From Acidobacteriaceae bacterium KBS 83 (GTDB taxonomy: Bacteria; Acidobacteriota; Terriglobia; Terriglobales; Acidobacteriaceae): 64,000 bases of DNA. This document shows, one piece after another, positions 17,998-26,831 of this stretch (its first letter is position 1; the number at the start of each line of letters is the position of its first letter). A model generated the notes under the pieces. The model made no database searches, was not told where the DNA came from, and saw only the letters and a list, made by a program, of their open reading frames with translations. The DNA lies in the NCBI GenBank assembly GCA_000381585.1, contig KB906739.1, forward strand, positions 124,001 to 188,000, written 5' to 3'. The position numbers were made by a program, and so were the translations under genes.

Positions 17998-18732
17998 TTA
18001 GACCTTCGGCAAGTCTTCGCTTGCAGCGCGATCAAAATCGTTATGAAAGGCCGAAAGGGCCTTCTGCATCATCTCTGCCTGGCGCTGGATCAGCATCAAC
18101 TGAAGGCTTCCGTTTACGATGTTTTGATTCGATCCTTCGAGCTCACCCTGAGCGATTGAATAGTCCTGGCTCGGCTTGAGAGTACGAGCATCGTTTACAC
18201 GGTACTCGTCGGCGCCTTCCGGAATCAGCTGCGTTGCAGGGGCCACAAATACGCCAAGTTGATCAACGACTCCTCCATCTACCGAAACGGCGCCGTCCGT
18301 TCCGACCGCGATCGTCCCGTTGGGCATGGTAATCGGCTTATGAGCTGCGTCGAGAACAGGATCGCCAGCACCGTCCACCAACATTCCGTCCTTGCTCCGC
18401 TGGAACGAGCCATCACGCGTGTATCTCTCACCGTGAATCGTTTTGACCGCAAAGAACCCTTGGCCCTGGATCGCCACATCAGTCGCGTTTCCCGTTTTGA
18501 CCAGTGCGCCCTGGCCGAGATCGATCTGGTCGCCCCCAAGCACACCGTAGCGATTGACCGCGCCATTCAGCTGCGAGTCCGCTGCGCCTTCGCCGGTAAT
18601 CGCGTCTCGGAAATATTCACGTTGAGCGCGATATCCACTCGTATTTGCATTTGCCAGGTTGCTGGAGGCGGCATCCATTGCCTCAGTGCGTGCAAGCAAT
18701 GCGGAATAGGCTGCATAGTAACCGCTATCCAT
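17998..18732 (-). CDS. flgF: Flagellar proximal rod protein FlgF
   Basis: 244 residues starting at the ATG at 18732, where AGGAG lies 8 bases upstream; the frame can be extended to 18780 but the extra part is not family-like. The N-terminus MDSGYYAAYSALLARTEAMD followed by SSNLANANTSGYRAQREYF is typical. GFFAVKTIHGERYTRDGSFQ and EGSNQNIVNGSLQLMLIQRQ are the FlgE/F/G core and C-terminal motifs. A sigma-54 promoter match lies 27-42 bases upstream of the ATG. Confidence 0.92.
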   Translation of the reverse strand: MDSGYYAAYSALLARTEAMDAASSNLANANTSGYRAQREYFRDAITGEGAADSQLNGAVNRYGVLGGDQIDLGQGALVKTGNATDVAIQGQGFFAVKTIHGERYTRDGSFQRSKDGMLVDGAGDPVLDAAHKPITMPNGTIAVGTDGAVSVDGGVVDQLGVFVAPATQLIPEGADEYRVNDARTLKPSQDYSIAQGELEGSNQNIVNGSLQLMLIQRQAEMMQKALSAFHNDFDRAASEDLPKV

Positions 18733-18758
18733 GACCAACTCTCCTGCCGAATACTCCT

Positions 18759-18774
18759 TGCATCGAGAGGGCCA
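18759..18774 (-). promoter_or_regulatory. Sigma-54 promoter for flgF-flgG operon
   Basis: On the minus strand the sequence is TGGCCCTCTCGATGCA, which has the invariant GG-N10-GC spacing of sigma-54 promoters (consensus TGGCAC-N5-TTGCA). It would start transcripts about 16 bases before the flgF ribosome-binding region. The window encodes a sigma-54 activator at 36895. Confidence 0.65.
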
Positions 18775-18811
18775 TTTCAAAGCACGCTTCGAAAACCATT
18801 CTTAGCAGCGT

Positions 18812-19696
18812 CTAATTCAGTGGCTTCAGGGCCTCTTCCCCATCCTGGCCACGTAAAGAAATGACTATGTCACGTCTCTCCATGAGACGGCTTCCTCGTC
18901 CCGCAAGCCAGATCCGCAACCAGAGATGATCGTGCATGCGAACCAGGCCGGCATCGCTTGGCCGAGTCCGCTCGATCAATTCGCCGATACTGGCCACGAC
19001 GCCGTCACGACCTGGGACTAGCACCTCTGCCGTATCAGCGGTTTCAGCTTGCTCCTGGTGCCAGGTGCTGTCTTCTAAAAACGCCGCGTGTACGGGCTCG
19101 CGGAGCATATGTTCTATCGCTCGCGCCGCGGCGTGTTCCGCTCGGTCTTTTCCCGCCAGATACAAAGCGGCGTCCGGGCCTTGACGGAGAAGCGCAAGGC
19201 CATATCGCCTTCGCAAAAAAGCTGGGATGAGCGACGGTGCGAATTCCAGGCCCGGCATTCCGTGGGGCAATACAGCGCAGTTCCATTGAATTCCCAGGGC
19301 TTTTGCAATGGTTTCTTCCGAAACACCGTGGAGACGCCCTAGCCACTCTCCAATCCGGCCATTCCCAGATCGACGTTGTGCGGCGAGAGCCTCCTGGAGT
19401 TCCCCATGAGAGATCCAGCCTCGGCTGAGAAGTATCAGACCCAAAGGCATACGCAGCGCTCGTTCCGCATGAACCGGTTCCCAGCTTTCAATTTGGGAGC
19501 AGATCGCGTCAGTGAGAATGTGTTCCATGCATGCTGGACTGCATGCCCAGTTTCCTTCAAACCGGGGGGACGAGCGCCTTCTGAAGAGTTGCAACCAGCC
19601 GCTTGTGCAATCTCGATTACCGCAATGTTCGACCCAGCGACTCGCCCTGGCCGAGAAAGTGTTCTGGTGCCCCGTTGGCAGGGATATCTGCGTCAC
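18812..19696 (-). CDS. Uncharacterised flagellar-operon protein with a GspE-N-like segment
   Basis: 294 residues; I do not recognise a known flagellar protein. Residues about 83-150 (LGLILLSRGWISHGELQEAL, then RIGEWLGRLHGVSEETIAKA and LGIQWNCAVLP) resemble the N-terminal MshEN/GspE-N domain of type II/IV secretion ATPases, in some cases a nucleotide-binding module. Near the N-terminus Cys25, Cys30, Cys52 and Cys56 form a CX4C-CX3C pattern that could bind zinc. No ATPase domain follows. The GTG start overlaps the fliN stop by four bases (GTGA), so the two are probably translated together. A role in linking the motor switch to a signal is speculative. Confidence 0.75.
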   Translation of the reverse strand: MTQISLPTGHQNTFSARASRWVEHCGNRDCTSGWLQLFRRRSSPRFEGNWACSPACMEHILTDAICSQIESWEPVHAERALRMPLGLILLSRGWISHGELQEALAAQRRSGNGRIGEWLGRLHGVSEETIAKALGIQWNCAVLPHGMPGLEFAPSLIPAFLRRRYGLALLRQGPDAALYLAGKDRAEHAAARAIEHMLREPVHAAFLEDSTWHQEQAETADTAEVLVPGRDGVVASIGELIERTRPSDAGLVRMHDHLWLRIWLAGRGSRLMERRDIVISLRGQDGEEALKPLN

Positions 19697-19944
19697 CCGG
19701 AGACTACCTCCGTGACCCGTAATCCAAACTTGCCCTGAACCAGCACGACCTCACCCCGAGCAACAACCTTGTCGCCAATGATTAGGTCAACTGGATCTGT
19801 TATCTGCCGATCGAGCGGGATCACAGCTCCCGGCCCAATTTCCAGCAACTCAGCGAGGGACATCTCTCTCGCGCCGAATCGTATATTGGCCTCAAGTTCG
19901 ATATCCAGCAACCGACCCAAATCGCTACCTTCCAGCATGTCCAT
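19693..19944 (-). CDS. fliN: Flagellar motor switch protein FliN
   Basis: An 83-residue protein consisting of a single SpoA domain, with LLDIELEANIRFGAREMSLA followed by ELLEIGPGAVIPLDRQITDP and ARGEVVLVQGKFGLRVTEVV. FliN forms the lower C-ring and interacts with FliM and FliH. It is shorter than E. coli FliN because the N-terminal tail is missing. Another SpoA protein is encoded at 26361. AGGAG lies 10 bases before the ATG. Confidence 0.92.
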   Translation of the reverse strand: MDMLEGSDLGRLLDIELEANIRFGAREMSLAELLEIGPGAVIPLDRQITDPVDLIIGDKVVARGEVVLVQGKFGLRVTEVVSG

Positions 19945-19974
19945 CCCTCGGTAACTCCTATCCGTTTGTCTGTT

Positions 19975-20877
19975 TTATGCACGAGCGGCACAGGCAGGGG
20001 TTGAGGCGCCCAGTGCAACGCGCAACCGAGCCATGGCGGAAGAATGAAGCTGGGAGACCCGTGACTCTACCACGCCCATCGTCGCTCCGACTTCACGCAT
20101 GGTCAGTTCTTCGTAGTAGTAGAGGGTCAGAACCATACGTTCCTTTTCCGGAAGTTCCGCAATCGCCTCCGCAAGCAGCCGCCGCATCTCGCTGCTCTGG
20201 CACTGCAGAAAGGGATCATCCTCCGGACCTGCAGGAAGAAGCGTCAGCACCTCCATCCCGGAATCGTCGGAGGGAGATGCGTTGAGGCTGCTCAATTCGA
20301 GACCGGAGAGTTCGCCGAGAAGTTGCTGATAAGCGCTAAGGTCGAGTCCCATTTGCTTCGCGACTTCGCTCTCGGTCGGAGCTTTACCCATCGTCGCGCT
20401 CAGGGAGCGAATCGCCTCTTCAACAGCCCGCCCCTTCCGTCGTAGATCACGCGGCCCCCAGTCGAGCGCACGCAGGCTGTCCAACATCGCACCGCGTACG
20501 CGAAACTGCGCATAAGTACGAAACTGCACCTTCTTCTTTGGATCGAATTTCTGCAACGCGTCCATCAAACCAACGATTCCGGCGCTGATCAGGTCTTCCA
20601 TTTCGACTTGCTGGGGTAGGCGCTCACGAATCCGCAGTGCGAGAAAGCGCACCATCGGCAGATGCTCCCGAAGGAGATCTTCCGAGACAGGCAACGTTTC
20701 GTACGCCTGAGCCGGGAACGCACCCGCCTCGTGGCTGGCCGATTGGGTCGTTTTTTCCGATAGCGATGGCCCATCGTGTGCGGCCTGAAGTCGCGCAGCA
20801 GCCGAGTTCTTCTGCAGTGGATAAAGAGTGATTGGGAGTTGGCTTCCTTTGTGATCGGCGGACGTTCTCTGTTGCAT
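19975..20877 (-). CDS. fliA: Flagellar sigma factor FliA (sigma-28 / WhiG type)
   Basis: 300 residues from the ATG at 20877, with AGGAG 6 bases upstream; the frame is open to 20970, inside flhA. Region 2 contains HLPMVRFLALRIRERLPQQV, EMEDLISAGIVGLMDALQKF and VQFRTYAQFRVRGAMLDSLR. Regions 3 and 4 follow with WGPRDLRRKGRAVEEAIRSL and YYYEELTMREVGATMGVVES. It directs late flagellar genes and is restrained by FlgM. It has an unusually long N-terminal tail of about 70 residues before region 2. Confidence 0.93.
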   Translation of the reverse strand: MQQRTSADHKGSQLPITLYPLQKNSAAARLQAAHDGPSLSEKTTQSASHEAGAFPAQAYETLPVSEDLLREHLPMVRFLALRIRERLPQQVEMEDLISAGIVGLMDALQKFDPKKKVQFRTYAQFRVRGAMLDSLRALDWGPRDLRRKGRAVEEAIRSLSATMGKAPTESEVAKQMGLDLSAYQQLLGELSGLELSSLNASPSDDSGMEVLTLLPAGPEDDPFLQCQSSEMRRLLAEAIAELPEKERMVLTLYYYEELTMREVGATMGVVESRVSQLHSSAMARLRVALGASTPACAARA

Positions 20878-20920
20878 GCCTGCTCCTGGATAGATTCGCT
20901 TTCGCTCTCTTCGGCGCCGC

Positions 20921-23059
20921 TTAGCGGACGGTCCCGAGCGATCGGATTCGTATGTCAGCCGGGACCTCACTCGGCGCCAGTACCGTCACGCGAGGTACTG
21001 CCGGCTCAAGCCAGCGTCGAATGTGATATCGCGCCGGACTCTGACACAGAAGCACGGGCCATGCCGTTGCCCCCGCCCCGCCACTTAGCCTTTTCAAAGA
21101 ATCGGCAAGGCGCCGAATTACCGGGATCGACACGGCACCTCGATCACCGATGTTGCGGCTACCGTCACCGAAGCAGGACTGTAGTTCCTCGTCGATCGCT
21201 GGATCGAGCAGTAGAACCGGGAGTGTCCCGTCCGCATCGAGATGAGGCTGGACTAGACGTCGCCCCATCGCCTGGCGGCATAGCTCGACCAGGTGCGGCA
21301 ATGCCTTATTGGCGGGAGCCGCTTCCACCAATACTTCAAGGATCGTTCCAAGGTCGCGGATGGAAACCTGCTCCCGCAGAAGCTGTTGCAGGACACGCTG
21401 TACTTCGCCCAGCGTCATCACCTTGGGGATCAGCTCCTCGATCAGTTTGGGATGCGAGTCGTTCAACGTGTCTATCAGGCGCTTCGTCTCTGCCCGGCTG
21501 AGAAGGTCTTGCCCATGGCGTCGAACCAGCTCGGACAAGTGCATGGTGATGACAGTTGTCGGATCGACAACGGAGTAACCGGCCGCCAAGGCAGATTCTT
21601 CGAGCGCAGGCGCGATCCAGCGAGCATTCACGCCAAAGGCAGGCTCGCGAGTCTCCTTGCCGGGAAGGGCGCGTGCCTGGGGATCCGCGGAGACGGCCAG
21701 CAGTTGATTGCCTTCGGTCTGCCAGCGGCCGATCTCCATGCCCCGCAGCGAGATTACATATTCACGCGGCTTGAGACGCAGGTTGTCTGCAATGTGAACT
21801 GGTGGCACGATAAAGCCAAGTTCTGTCGCCAGATGCCGCCGCAATGTTCGGATGCGCGACAGCATCTGGCCGCCTTGCTTTTCGTCAACAAGGGAAATCA
21901 ACTGGAATCCGATCTCGAGCGAAAGTTCATCCATGCGAAGCAGCCCAGCCAGATTCTCACTTTGCGCCTTCCCTTCCTCTTTTTTCGCCGCATCCGCAAG
22001 ACCATCCGCAGCTTCAGCCGATGCGCGGCGCGATACCTGGCGCCCGGCAAGCAGCAACACTCCCGCGATTACGAGAAACGGCAGCTTCGGCAGCCCTGGA
22101 ACCAGGGCCATCATCCCCAACACGCCGCCGGACATGTACAGCGTCGCCGGCCGACCCAGAAGTTGGGAGCCGATCTCCGAACCCAGCGCATCGGCAGACG
22201 AGGCGCGTGTGAGGACCATGCCGCCCGCAACCGAAACCAGGAGCGAGGGAATCATCGTGACCAGCCCATCGCCTACTGTCAGAGTGGTATAGGTTTTCAG
22301 AGCATCACCCAGGGCCACGCCCTGCTGCAGAGTGCCGATCAGCAGTCCGGCGATGATATTGATCGCAGTGATCAGAATCGTCGCCATGGAGTCACGCTGG
22401 TTGAAGCGTGCGGCGCCATCCATCGCGCCGTAGAACTCCGCCTCGCGAGCCACCGCCTCACGTCTCCTGCGCGCTGCCGCTTCATCAATCAGACCGGCAT
22501 TCAGATCGGCATCGATGGCCATCTGTTTGCCCGGCAGAGCATCGAGCGTAAATCGCGCTGTCACTTCCGCGGTGCGCACCGCACCGTGGCTTACCACAAG
22601 AAATTGAATCGCGATCAGTGCCAGAAAGAGCACGAAGCCAACGACGTAGTTGCCCCCCACGACGAACTGCCCGAACGCTTCGATCACGCTGCCGGCCGCC
22701 GATGCGCCTTCGTTGCCATGAAGCAAAATGCGGCGGCTCGAAGCGATGTTCAGCGAGAGACGAAACAATGTGAGCAATAGCAAGACAGTCGGAAAAACAG
22801 AGAAGTCAACCGCTTTGCGCACCTGCACCGCGGACAAAAAGACCAGCACGGCTGCGGCAATCGACAGGCCGAGCAACAGATCCAGAATCAGCGATGGCAG
22901 CGGCACCAGCATTACGAAGACGATGCTGATCGCTGCGCCCGGCAACGCAAATTCGCGTGCGGCGTGGATCCAGGTAACCCAGGCAGACTGGCCTGAACTG
23001 TTCTTTGCAGCACTAGCCGAGTTCACAGCAGGTGCGGTCAATACGACAGGGGAGCTCAT
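20921..23059 (-). CDS. flhA: Flagellar export gate protein FlhA
   Basis: 712 residues. The N-terminal half has eight membrane helices with GGNYVVGFVLFLALIAIQFL and the conserved FHIPEP-region block VTARFTLDALPGKQMAIDAD followed by LNAGLIDEAAARRRREAVAR. The C-terminal half is the cytoplasmic substrate-docking domain. FlhA is the proton-coupled export gate of the flagellar type III system. Its ATG overlaps the flhB stop (ATGA). Confidence 0.97.
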   Translation of the reverse strand: MSSPVVLTAPAVNSASAAKNSSGQSAWVTWIHAAREFALPGAAISIVFVMLVPLPSLILDLLLGLSIAAAVLVFLSAVQVRKAVDFSVFPTVLLLLTLFRLSLNIASSRRILLHGNEGASAAGSVIEAFGQFVVGGNYVVGFVLFLALIAIQFLVVSHGAVRTAEVTARFTLDALPGKQMAIDADLNAGLIDEAAARRRREAVAREAEFYGAMDGAARFNQRDSMATILITAINIIAGLLIGTLQQGVALGDALKTYTTLTVGDGLVTMIPSLLVSVAGGMVLTRASSADALGSEIGSQLLGRPATLYMSGGVLGMMALVPGLPKLPFLVIAGVLLLAGRQVSRRASAEAADGLADAAKKEEGKAQSENLAGLLRMDELSLEIGFQLISLVDEKQGGQMLSRIRTLRRHLATELGFIVPPVHIADNLRLKPREYVISLRGMEIGRWQTEGNQLLAVSADPQARALPGKETREPAFGVNARWIAPALEESALAAGYSVVDPTTVITMHLSELVRRHGQDLLSRAETKRLIDTLNDSHPKLIEELIPKVMTLGEVQRVLQQLLREQVSIRDLGTILEVLVEAAPANKALPHLVELCRQAMGRRLVQPHLDADGTLPVLLLDPAIDEELQSCFGDGSRNIGDRGAVSIPVIRRLADSLKRLSGGAGATAWPVLLCQSPARYHIRRWLEPAVPRVTVLAPSEVPADIRIRSLGTVR

Positions 23060-24216
23060 TGTGCCTCCTGAGTTACGGCAGGCCCGAAGGGATTTTGTGG
23101 TGTAGCTGTCGGCGGAACAGCGCCAGTAGCATGTGAGTTCTCTCCGCGCCGCTGCTCATGCATGCGGCGCATTCGTTGCTCGGCCTCCTGGCGGAAGAGA
23201 TAGGCGAGAATCGCGGCGACCGCGGCATATAACTCGGTCGGGATGCTTTGTCCCGGCTCGACGGCACGATAAAGCGACCGGGCGAGAGGTGGATTTTCCA
23301 CTAGCGGTATACTTGCCCAGCGCGCCTCTTCCCTTATTTGCGCGGCAAGCAGATCGCGGCCCTTCGCAAGCACCTTTGGCGCTTCCATCGTGGCCATATC
23401 GAATGAGAGCGCCACCGCATAATGTGTCGGGTTGGTGATCACCACGCTCGCCTTCTTGACATCGGCTCGCAGCATGCGTCGGCGCATCTGGCGTCGCAGC
23501 GAACGAATTCGGCCCTTCATCTGCGGATTGCCTTCCGTCTCTTTGAATTCTTCTCGCATCTCCTGCTTGCTCATCTTCAGCCGACTCTCCCACTGGCGCC
23601 ATTCGACGACATAGTCCACGATGGACCACGCCAGCATGATCCAGGCTGTGTTTACCAACAGGTCGTAAGCGTCGGCGAAAACCTGCGGTAAACGCGCGAG
23701 ACTGAATACCGGCATTGTGGCTAGCGCTGTTACAAAACGAACAAGTTGTACCGCCAACAGAGCAACCGGAAGCAGCGACTTGCCGAGACGGACCAGCGCG
23801 CGTGTCGTGAAGAGGTGCTTTGCGTTTTGTACTGGATTCAGGCGCGACCACTTTGGTGCGATGCCTGCCGGTTTGAGACGCAGGCCGCGGTTCTGCGCCA
23901 TGGCGACGGCGAGGCTCGCGGCAGCGGCGGCCAGCATGACAAAGAGACACGGCGCAGCACCTGCAATGAGGGCATTCCGCATGGACATGCTCAGCGCATC
24001 ACCGCTCAAATTCGGAACGCACATCAGTGCTATCGTCTCTCGATAGACTCCGGCCCACGTCGGGATCCAGCTCCGCGCGCATGTGCCGAGGGTGAGACTC
24101 CCAGCAAGGAGTGCCGCGGCGGAGAGAAGCTCCCGGCTACGCGGGCGATCGCCTTCCTGTTCAGCTTTTTGCCTTCGTCGAGGAGTTGCCTTCTCTGTAC
24201 GCTCGCTACTCATCAA
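23056..24216 (-). CDS. flhB: Flagellar export switch protein FlhB
   Basis: 386 residues with N-terminal SSERTEKATPRRRQKAEQEG, four membrane helices and a cytoplasmic domain carrying the autocleavage motif NPTH (near residue 265, in VVITNPTHYAVALSFD). Cleavage there switches secretion from hook to filament substrates with FliK. The C-terminal tail is longer than usual. It is linked by a four-base overlap to flhA. Confidence 0.97.
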   Translation of the reverse strand: MMSSERTEKATPRRRQKAEQEGDRPRSRELLSAAALLAGSLTLGTCARSWIPTWAGVYRETIALMCVPNLSGDALSMSMRNALIAGAAPCLFVMLAAAAASLAVAMAQNRGLRLKPAGIAPKWSRLNPVQNAKHLFTTRALVRLGKSLLPVALLAVQLVRFVTALATMPVFSLARLPQVFADAYDLLVNTAWIMLAWSIVDYVVEWRQWESRLKMSKQEMREEFKETEGNPQMKGRIRSLRRQMRRRMLRADVKKASVVITNPTHYAVALSFDMATMEAPKVLAKGRDLLAAQIREEARWASIPLVENPPLARSLYRAVEPGQSIPTELYAAVAAILAYLFRQEAEQRMRRMHEQRRGENSHATGAVPPTATPQNPFGPAVTQEAQ

Positions 24217-24236
24217 GATCCTCTTTTGGCGCCTGA

Positions 24237-25028
24237 CTACGACGCATGTACCGCCAACGCCGGCAGAAATCGCTGCGCGTCGTTCAACAAACCAGCGAAG
24301 CGAGCCTCAAAGAACGCTGGCCACAATGCCAGCGAGGCAACCAGCACTACGTACCCCAGGACAGTCTTCGCCGGAATCGTCAAGGCGAGGACCGGAAGCT
24401 GCGGCGAAACACGAGACATCAGGGCAATCCCGACCTCAACCAGCAAAGTTGCAGCCATCACCGGCGCGGCAAGCTGAAGAGCAGCCAGGAAGACACCGCC
24501 CATCATGCCGACCAGGGGAAGGCCGATTCCGCGCGGTGCCAAACCGGAGCCAAGTGGAACTACGAGGAAGGTATGAAGCAATGCCGCGAGGATCGTCCGA
24601 TGCAAGCCTGCGGCAAGCAGCACTGTGATCTCTAGCAGGCCGAGCATCTGCGACAGAAGGGGCGTCTGCACTTCGCTGTTTGGATCGAGGAGATTCACGA
24701 GCGAAAAGCTGAACTGCATGCCCAGCAGTTGCCCTGCGAGGGAGGCCAGCTCATTCAACATGGCCAGCGATAAGCCCAGGAACGCGGCCACTCCAAGCTC
24801 GCTCAGAATGCTTGAGAGTCCCACCTCAACGTGCGAGCCCGGAAGCGCTGCGGCTGTTGGAGCCAACACGACCGTCAGGACGATTAGAAAAATGCTTTTG
24901 ATCTTGGTCGGCAGTGCCTGCGACGAAAAGACCGGCGCAAAGACGAACAGGCCGCTGACGCGGATACAGACCAGCAAGGCCGCCTTGAGCAGGTATTCCC
25001 AGTTGGTAGCTTCAGTCTGAAGGATCAT
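24237..25028 (-). CDS. fliR: Flagellar export protein FliR
   Basis: 263 residues from the ATG at 25028; the frame is open to 25106 but that would run into fliQ. Six or so membrane helices, with RVSGLFVFAPVFSSQALPTK and FSFSLVNLLDPNSEVQTPLL as family blocks. FliR builds the export gate core with FliP and FliQ. It starts 8 bases after fliQ. Confidence 0.95.
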   Translation of the reverse strand: MILQTEATNWEYLLKAALLVCIRVSGLFVFAPVFSSQALPTKIKSIFLIVLTVVLAPTAAALPGSHVEVGLSSILSELGVAAFLGLSLAMLNELASLAGQLLGMQFSFSLVNLLDPNSEVQTPLLSQMLGLLEITVLLAAGLHRTILAALLHTFLVVPLGSGLAPRGIGLPLVGMMGGVFLAALQLAAPVMAATLLVEVGIALMSRVSPQLPVLALTIPAKTVLGYVVLVASLALWPAFFEARFAGLLNDAQRFLPALAVHAS

Positions 25029-25036
25029 CGCTGAGC

Positions 25037-25306
25037 TCAATTCGCGAAGCGCTGCAGATCGTTCATGATCGAAGCGGTGAACCAGATGAGCCGGTGTAAG
25101 AACCACGGCATCCCGGCGAGAAGAACGGCAGAGACTATCAGCAGGCGCGGCACGGTGGAGAGCGTCTGGTCTTGTATGGATGTCAAGGTCTGCACCAGAC
25201 TGATCAACAGGCTCGAAATCCCTGCCACCACCAGGATGGGTGCGCTCAGCAGCAGCGCTTCGCGCAGTGTCATCCGCATAAGCTCAGCAACTTGGTCAGC
25301 AGTCAT
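25037..25306 (-). CDS. fliQ: Flagellar export protein FliQ
   Basis: 89 residues, the normal FliQ length, from MTADQVAELMRMTLREALLL through two membrane helices (LSAPILVVAGISSLLISLVQ and TVPRLLIVSAVLLAGMPWFL). The frame is open to 25369 inside fliP; the later start restores the family length. It is part of the FliPQR core. Confidence 0.95.
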   Translation of the reverse strand: MTADQVAELMRMTLREALLLSAPILVVAGISSLLISLVQTLTSIQDQTLSTVPRLLIVSAVLLAGMPWFLHRLIWFTASIMNDLQRFAN

Positions 25307-25326
25307 GGATTCTCCCCGACGTCTTG

Positions 25327-26031
25327 TTACGAGAAGCTCTTCAGCAGCGAGCCGGCCAGAAGGTTCCAACCATCGACCATCACAAAAAGCAGAATCTTCA
25401 GCGGCGTCGAAATGGTCACGGGTGGCAATTGGAGCATGCCGATGGAAGTCGTGATGGAAGCGACGACCAGATCGACAAGCAGGAACGGAAGAAAGAGGAT
25501 GGCGCCAATCTGAAAGCCGGCTTTCAGTTCAGAGAGCATGTACGCCGGGACCACGACGCGCATCGGCAGGTCCATCGGTGTCTTCGGGCGCGGCACTGAA
25601 CCGGCATTGACGAACAGGGCCAGGTCTTTTTCTCGTGCGTAATGCAGCATGAATCGTTTCGGCGGCTGGACACCGCTCTCGATAGCCTGCCAGCCAGATA
25701 TCTGCCCTTTCTGGAATGGCTGGATCGCCTGTTGATTCACGGCCACCATAACCGGCTGCATCAGGAACCAGGTCATCATGAGGCCAAGCCCCATCAGCGT
25801 CTGGTTGCTCGGTGCGGTCTGCGTGCCAAGAGCCTGGCGTAGAAAATGGAACACTACGAGCAGACGCACCATCGGCGTAATCGAAAGAACGATGGCGGGG
25901 AGCAACGTAAGCAGGGTGAGGACCCCAACAATCGTCCATGGCACCGAGTTGTTGTCTTTGACGGCGTTCAGCGCGTGAAGAGACGGCAATGAAGATGGCA
26001 CTACAACGAGGCATGCGAGGTGACGGCCCAT
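25327..26031 (-). CDS. fliP: Flagellar export protein FliP
   Basis: 234 residues with a signal-like N-terminus, then TIVGVLTLLTLLPAIVLSIT, TPMVRLLVVFHFLRQALGTQ and ALFVNAGSVPRP, and the C-terminal GAILFLPFLLVDLVVASI, all FliP hallmarks. FliP forms a pentamer with FliR and FliQ at the core of the export gate. Its ATG directly abuts the stop of the FliO-like gene. Confidence 0.95.
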   Translation of the reverse strand: MGRHLACLVVVPSSLPSLHALNAVKDNNSVPWTIVGVLTLLTLLPAIVLSITPMVRLLVVFHFLRQALGTQTAPSNQTLMGLGLMMTWFLMQPVMVAVNQQAIQPFQKGQISGWQAIESGVQPPKRFMLHYAREKDLALFVNAGSVPRPKTPMDLPMRVVVPAYMLSELKAGFQIGAILFLPFLLVDLVVASITTSIGMLQLPPVTISTPLKILLFVMVDGWNLLAGSLLKSFS

Positions 26032-26364
26032 CTAGCGCACCATCCTTGTTCCGCGCGATGTCCGTCTGGCGCGGGATGACCGCCGCGATGAAGAGAGGCT
26101 GCGAACCTTTTCGAACGCTGAGATCGAAGGTGTAGCGTCTTCACCCACTCCAACCAACACACGACGGCCATCGATGGAGATCAACAAAAGTGACTTTTTA
26201 CCGCCGAGCGACAAACGGTCGAGAACCTCTATCCGTGCGCGCATGTCGCCCTGTTTGCCGATGAAAGGGCGCCGCAGGGCTTTCATCCAAGCGGCCCAGG
26301 GGACAGCAGTATCAATGCGTACAGTGGCGCGCGGCTTGCTCAGCCAGGTCTGGAGGAACGTCAT
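26032..26364 (-). CDS. fliO: FliO-like protein lacking a membrane helix
   Basis: 110 residues from the ATG at 26364, which overlaps the previous stop as ATGA. The central block RIEVLDRLSLGGKKSLLLIS followed by IDGRRVLVGVGED is the conserved FliO cytoplasmic domain. FliO normally has an N-terminal membrane helix and assists FliP assembly; here residues 1-40 (LQTWLSKPRATVRI and PWAAWMKALRRP) are not hydrophobic enough. The C-terminus is Ser/Arg-rich. Position before fliP supports the call. Confidence 0.75.
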   Translation of the reverse strand: MTFLQTWLSKPRATVRIDTAVPWAAWMKALRRPFIGKQGDMRARIEVLDRLSLGGKKSLLLISIDGRRVLVGVGEDATPSISAFEKVRSLSSSRRSSRARRTSRGTRMVR

Positions 26365-26819
26365 GCCTTCCTCCGCCACTTGTGCCGCCACGCGAGACGC
26401 TTGACGCGCGCAGCCAGTTGCTGCTCCATTGCCTCCAGTTCGACCAAGAGCAAACGCTCGCCTGCAGCGGTAAGCACGAGGTCCCGAACGGATAGATGCT
26501 CTGTTGCCAGCAGAACGCCTGGTTTGAGCTGCTGCAGGTCGCGAAGGGTGAATCGCGACACCGGTACCCGCAGTTCAACCTGAAATGGGATCTGCCGGAG
26601 GTGTTCAGGTAAGGCGGCCGCTCCGGCCGCCGCGAATTCACCATCTGAGGAGATCTGCGTCCAAAATGAGGGCACGATCTCCGTGCATTCGGGATCCGGA
26701 GGGCTAATGTCAGTCTGTCTCTCTGGCGAGGACAGCGGAGACTGATGGACAGCCGCTACGCTGCTGTCACCAGGCGTGTGCTCCGGAACGCCTTCGACCT
26801 TATGGACCGTATTCTCCAT
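26361..26819 (-). CDS. FliM/FliN-family SpoA-domain protein
   Basis: 152 residues; about 75 N-terminal residues are low-complexity (Ser/Pro/Glu-rich) and the rest is one SpoA domain (IPFQVELRVPVSRFTLRDLQ, then LKPGVLLATEHLSVRD and ERLLLVELEAMEQQLAARVK). The FliM CheC-like middle domain is absent, so it is FliN-like. With fliN at 19693 the window has two SpoA proteins but no FliM. The listed ATG has no clear ribosome-binding site and lies within a few bases of a predicted sigma-54 transcription start, so the true start may be further in. Confidence 0.8.
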   Translation of the reverse strand: MENTVHKVEGVPEHTPGDSSVAAVHQSPLSSPERQTDISPPDPECTEIVPSFWTQISSDGEFAAAGAAALPEHLRQIPFQVELRVPVSRFTLRDLQQLKPGVLLATEHLSVRDLVLTAAGERLLLVELEAMEQQLAARVKRLAWRHKWRRKA

Positions 26820-26831
26820 GCCGAAGATGAT

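Noticed and set aside
21293-22780. 495-codon plus-strand frame opposite flhA
   Set aside because: FlhA is certain on the minus strand. The plus-strand translation is His/Arg/Gln-rich with no recognisable fold, typical of a shadow frame in G+C-rich DNA.
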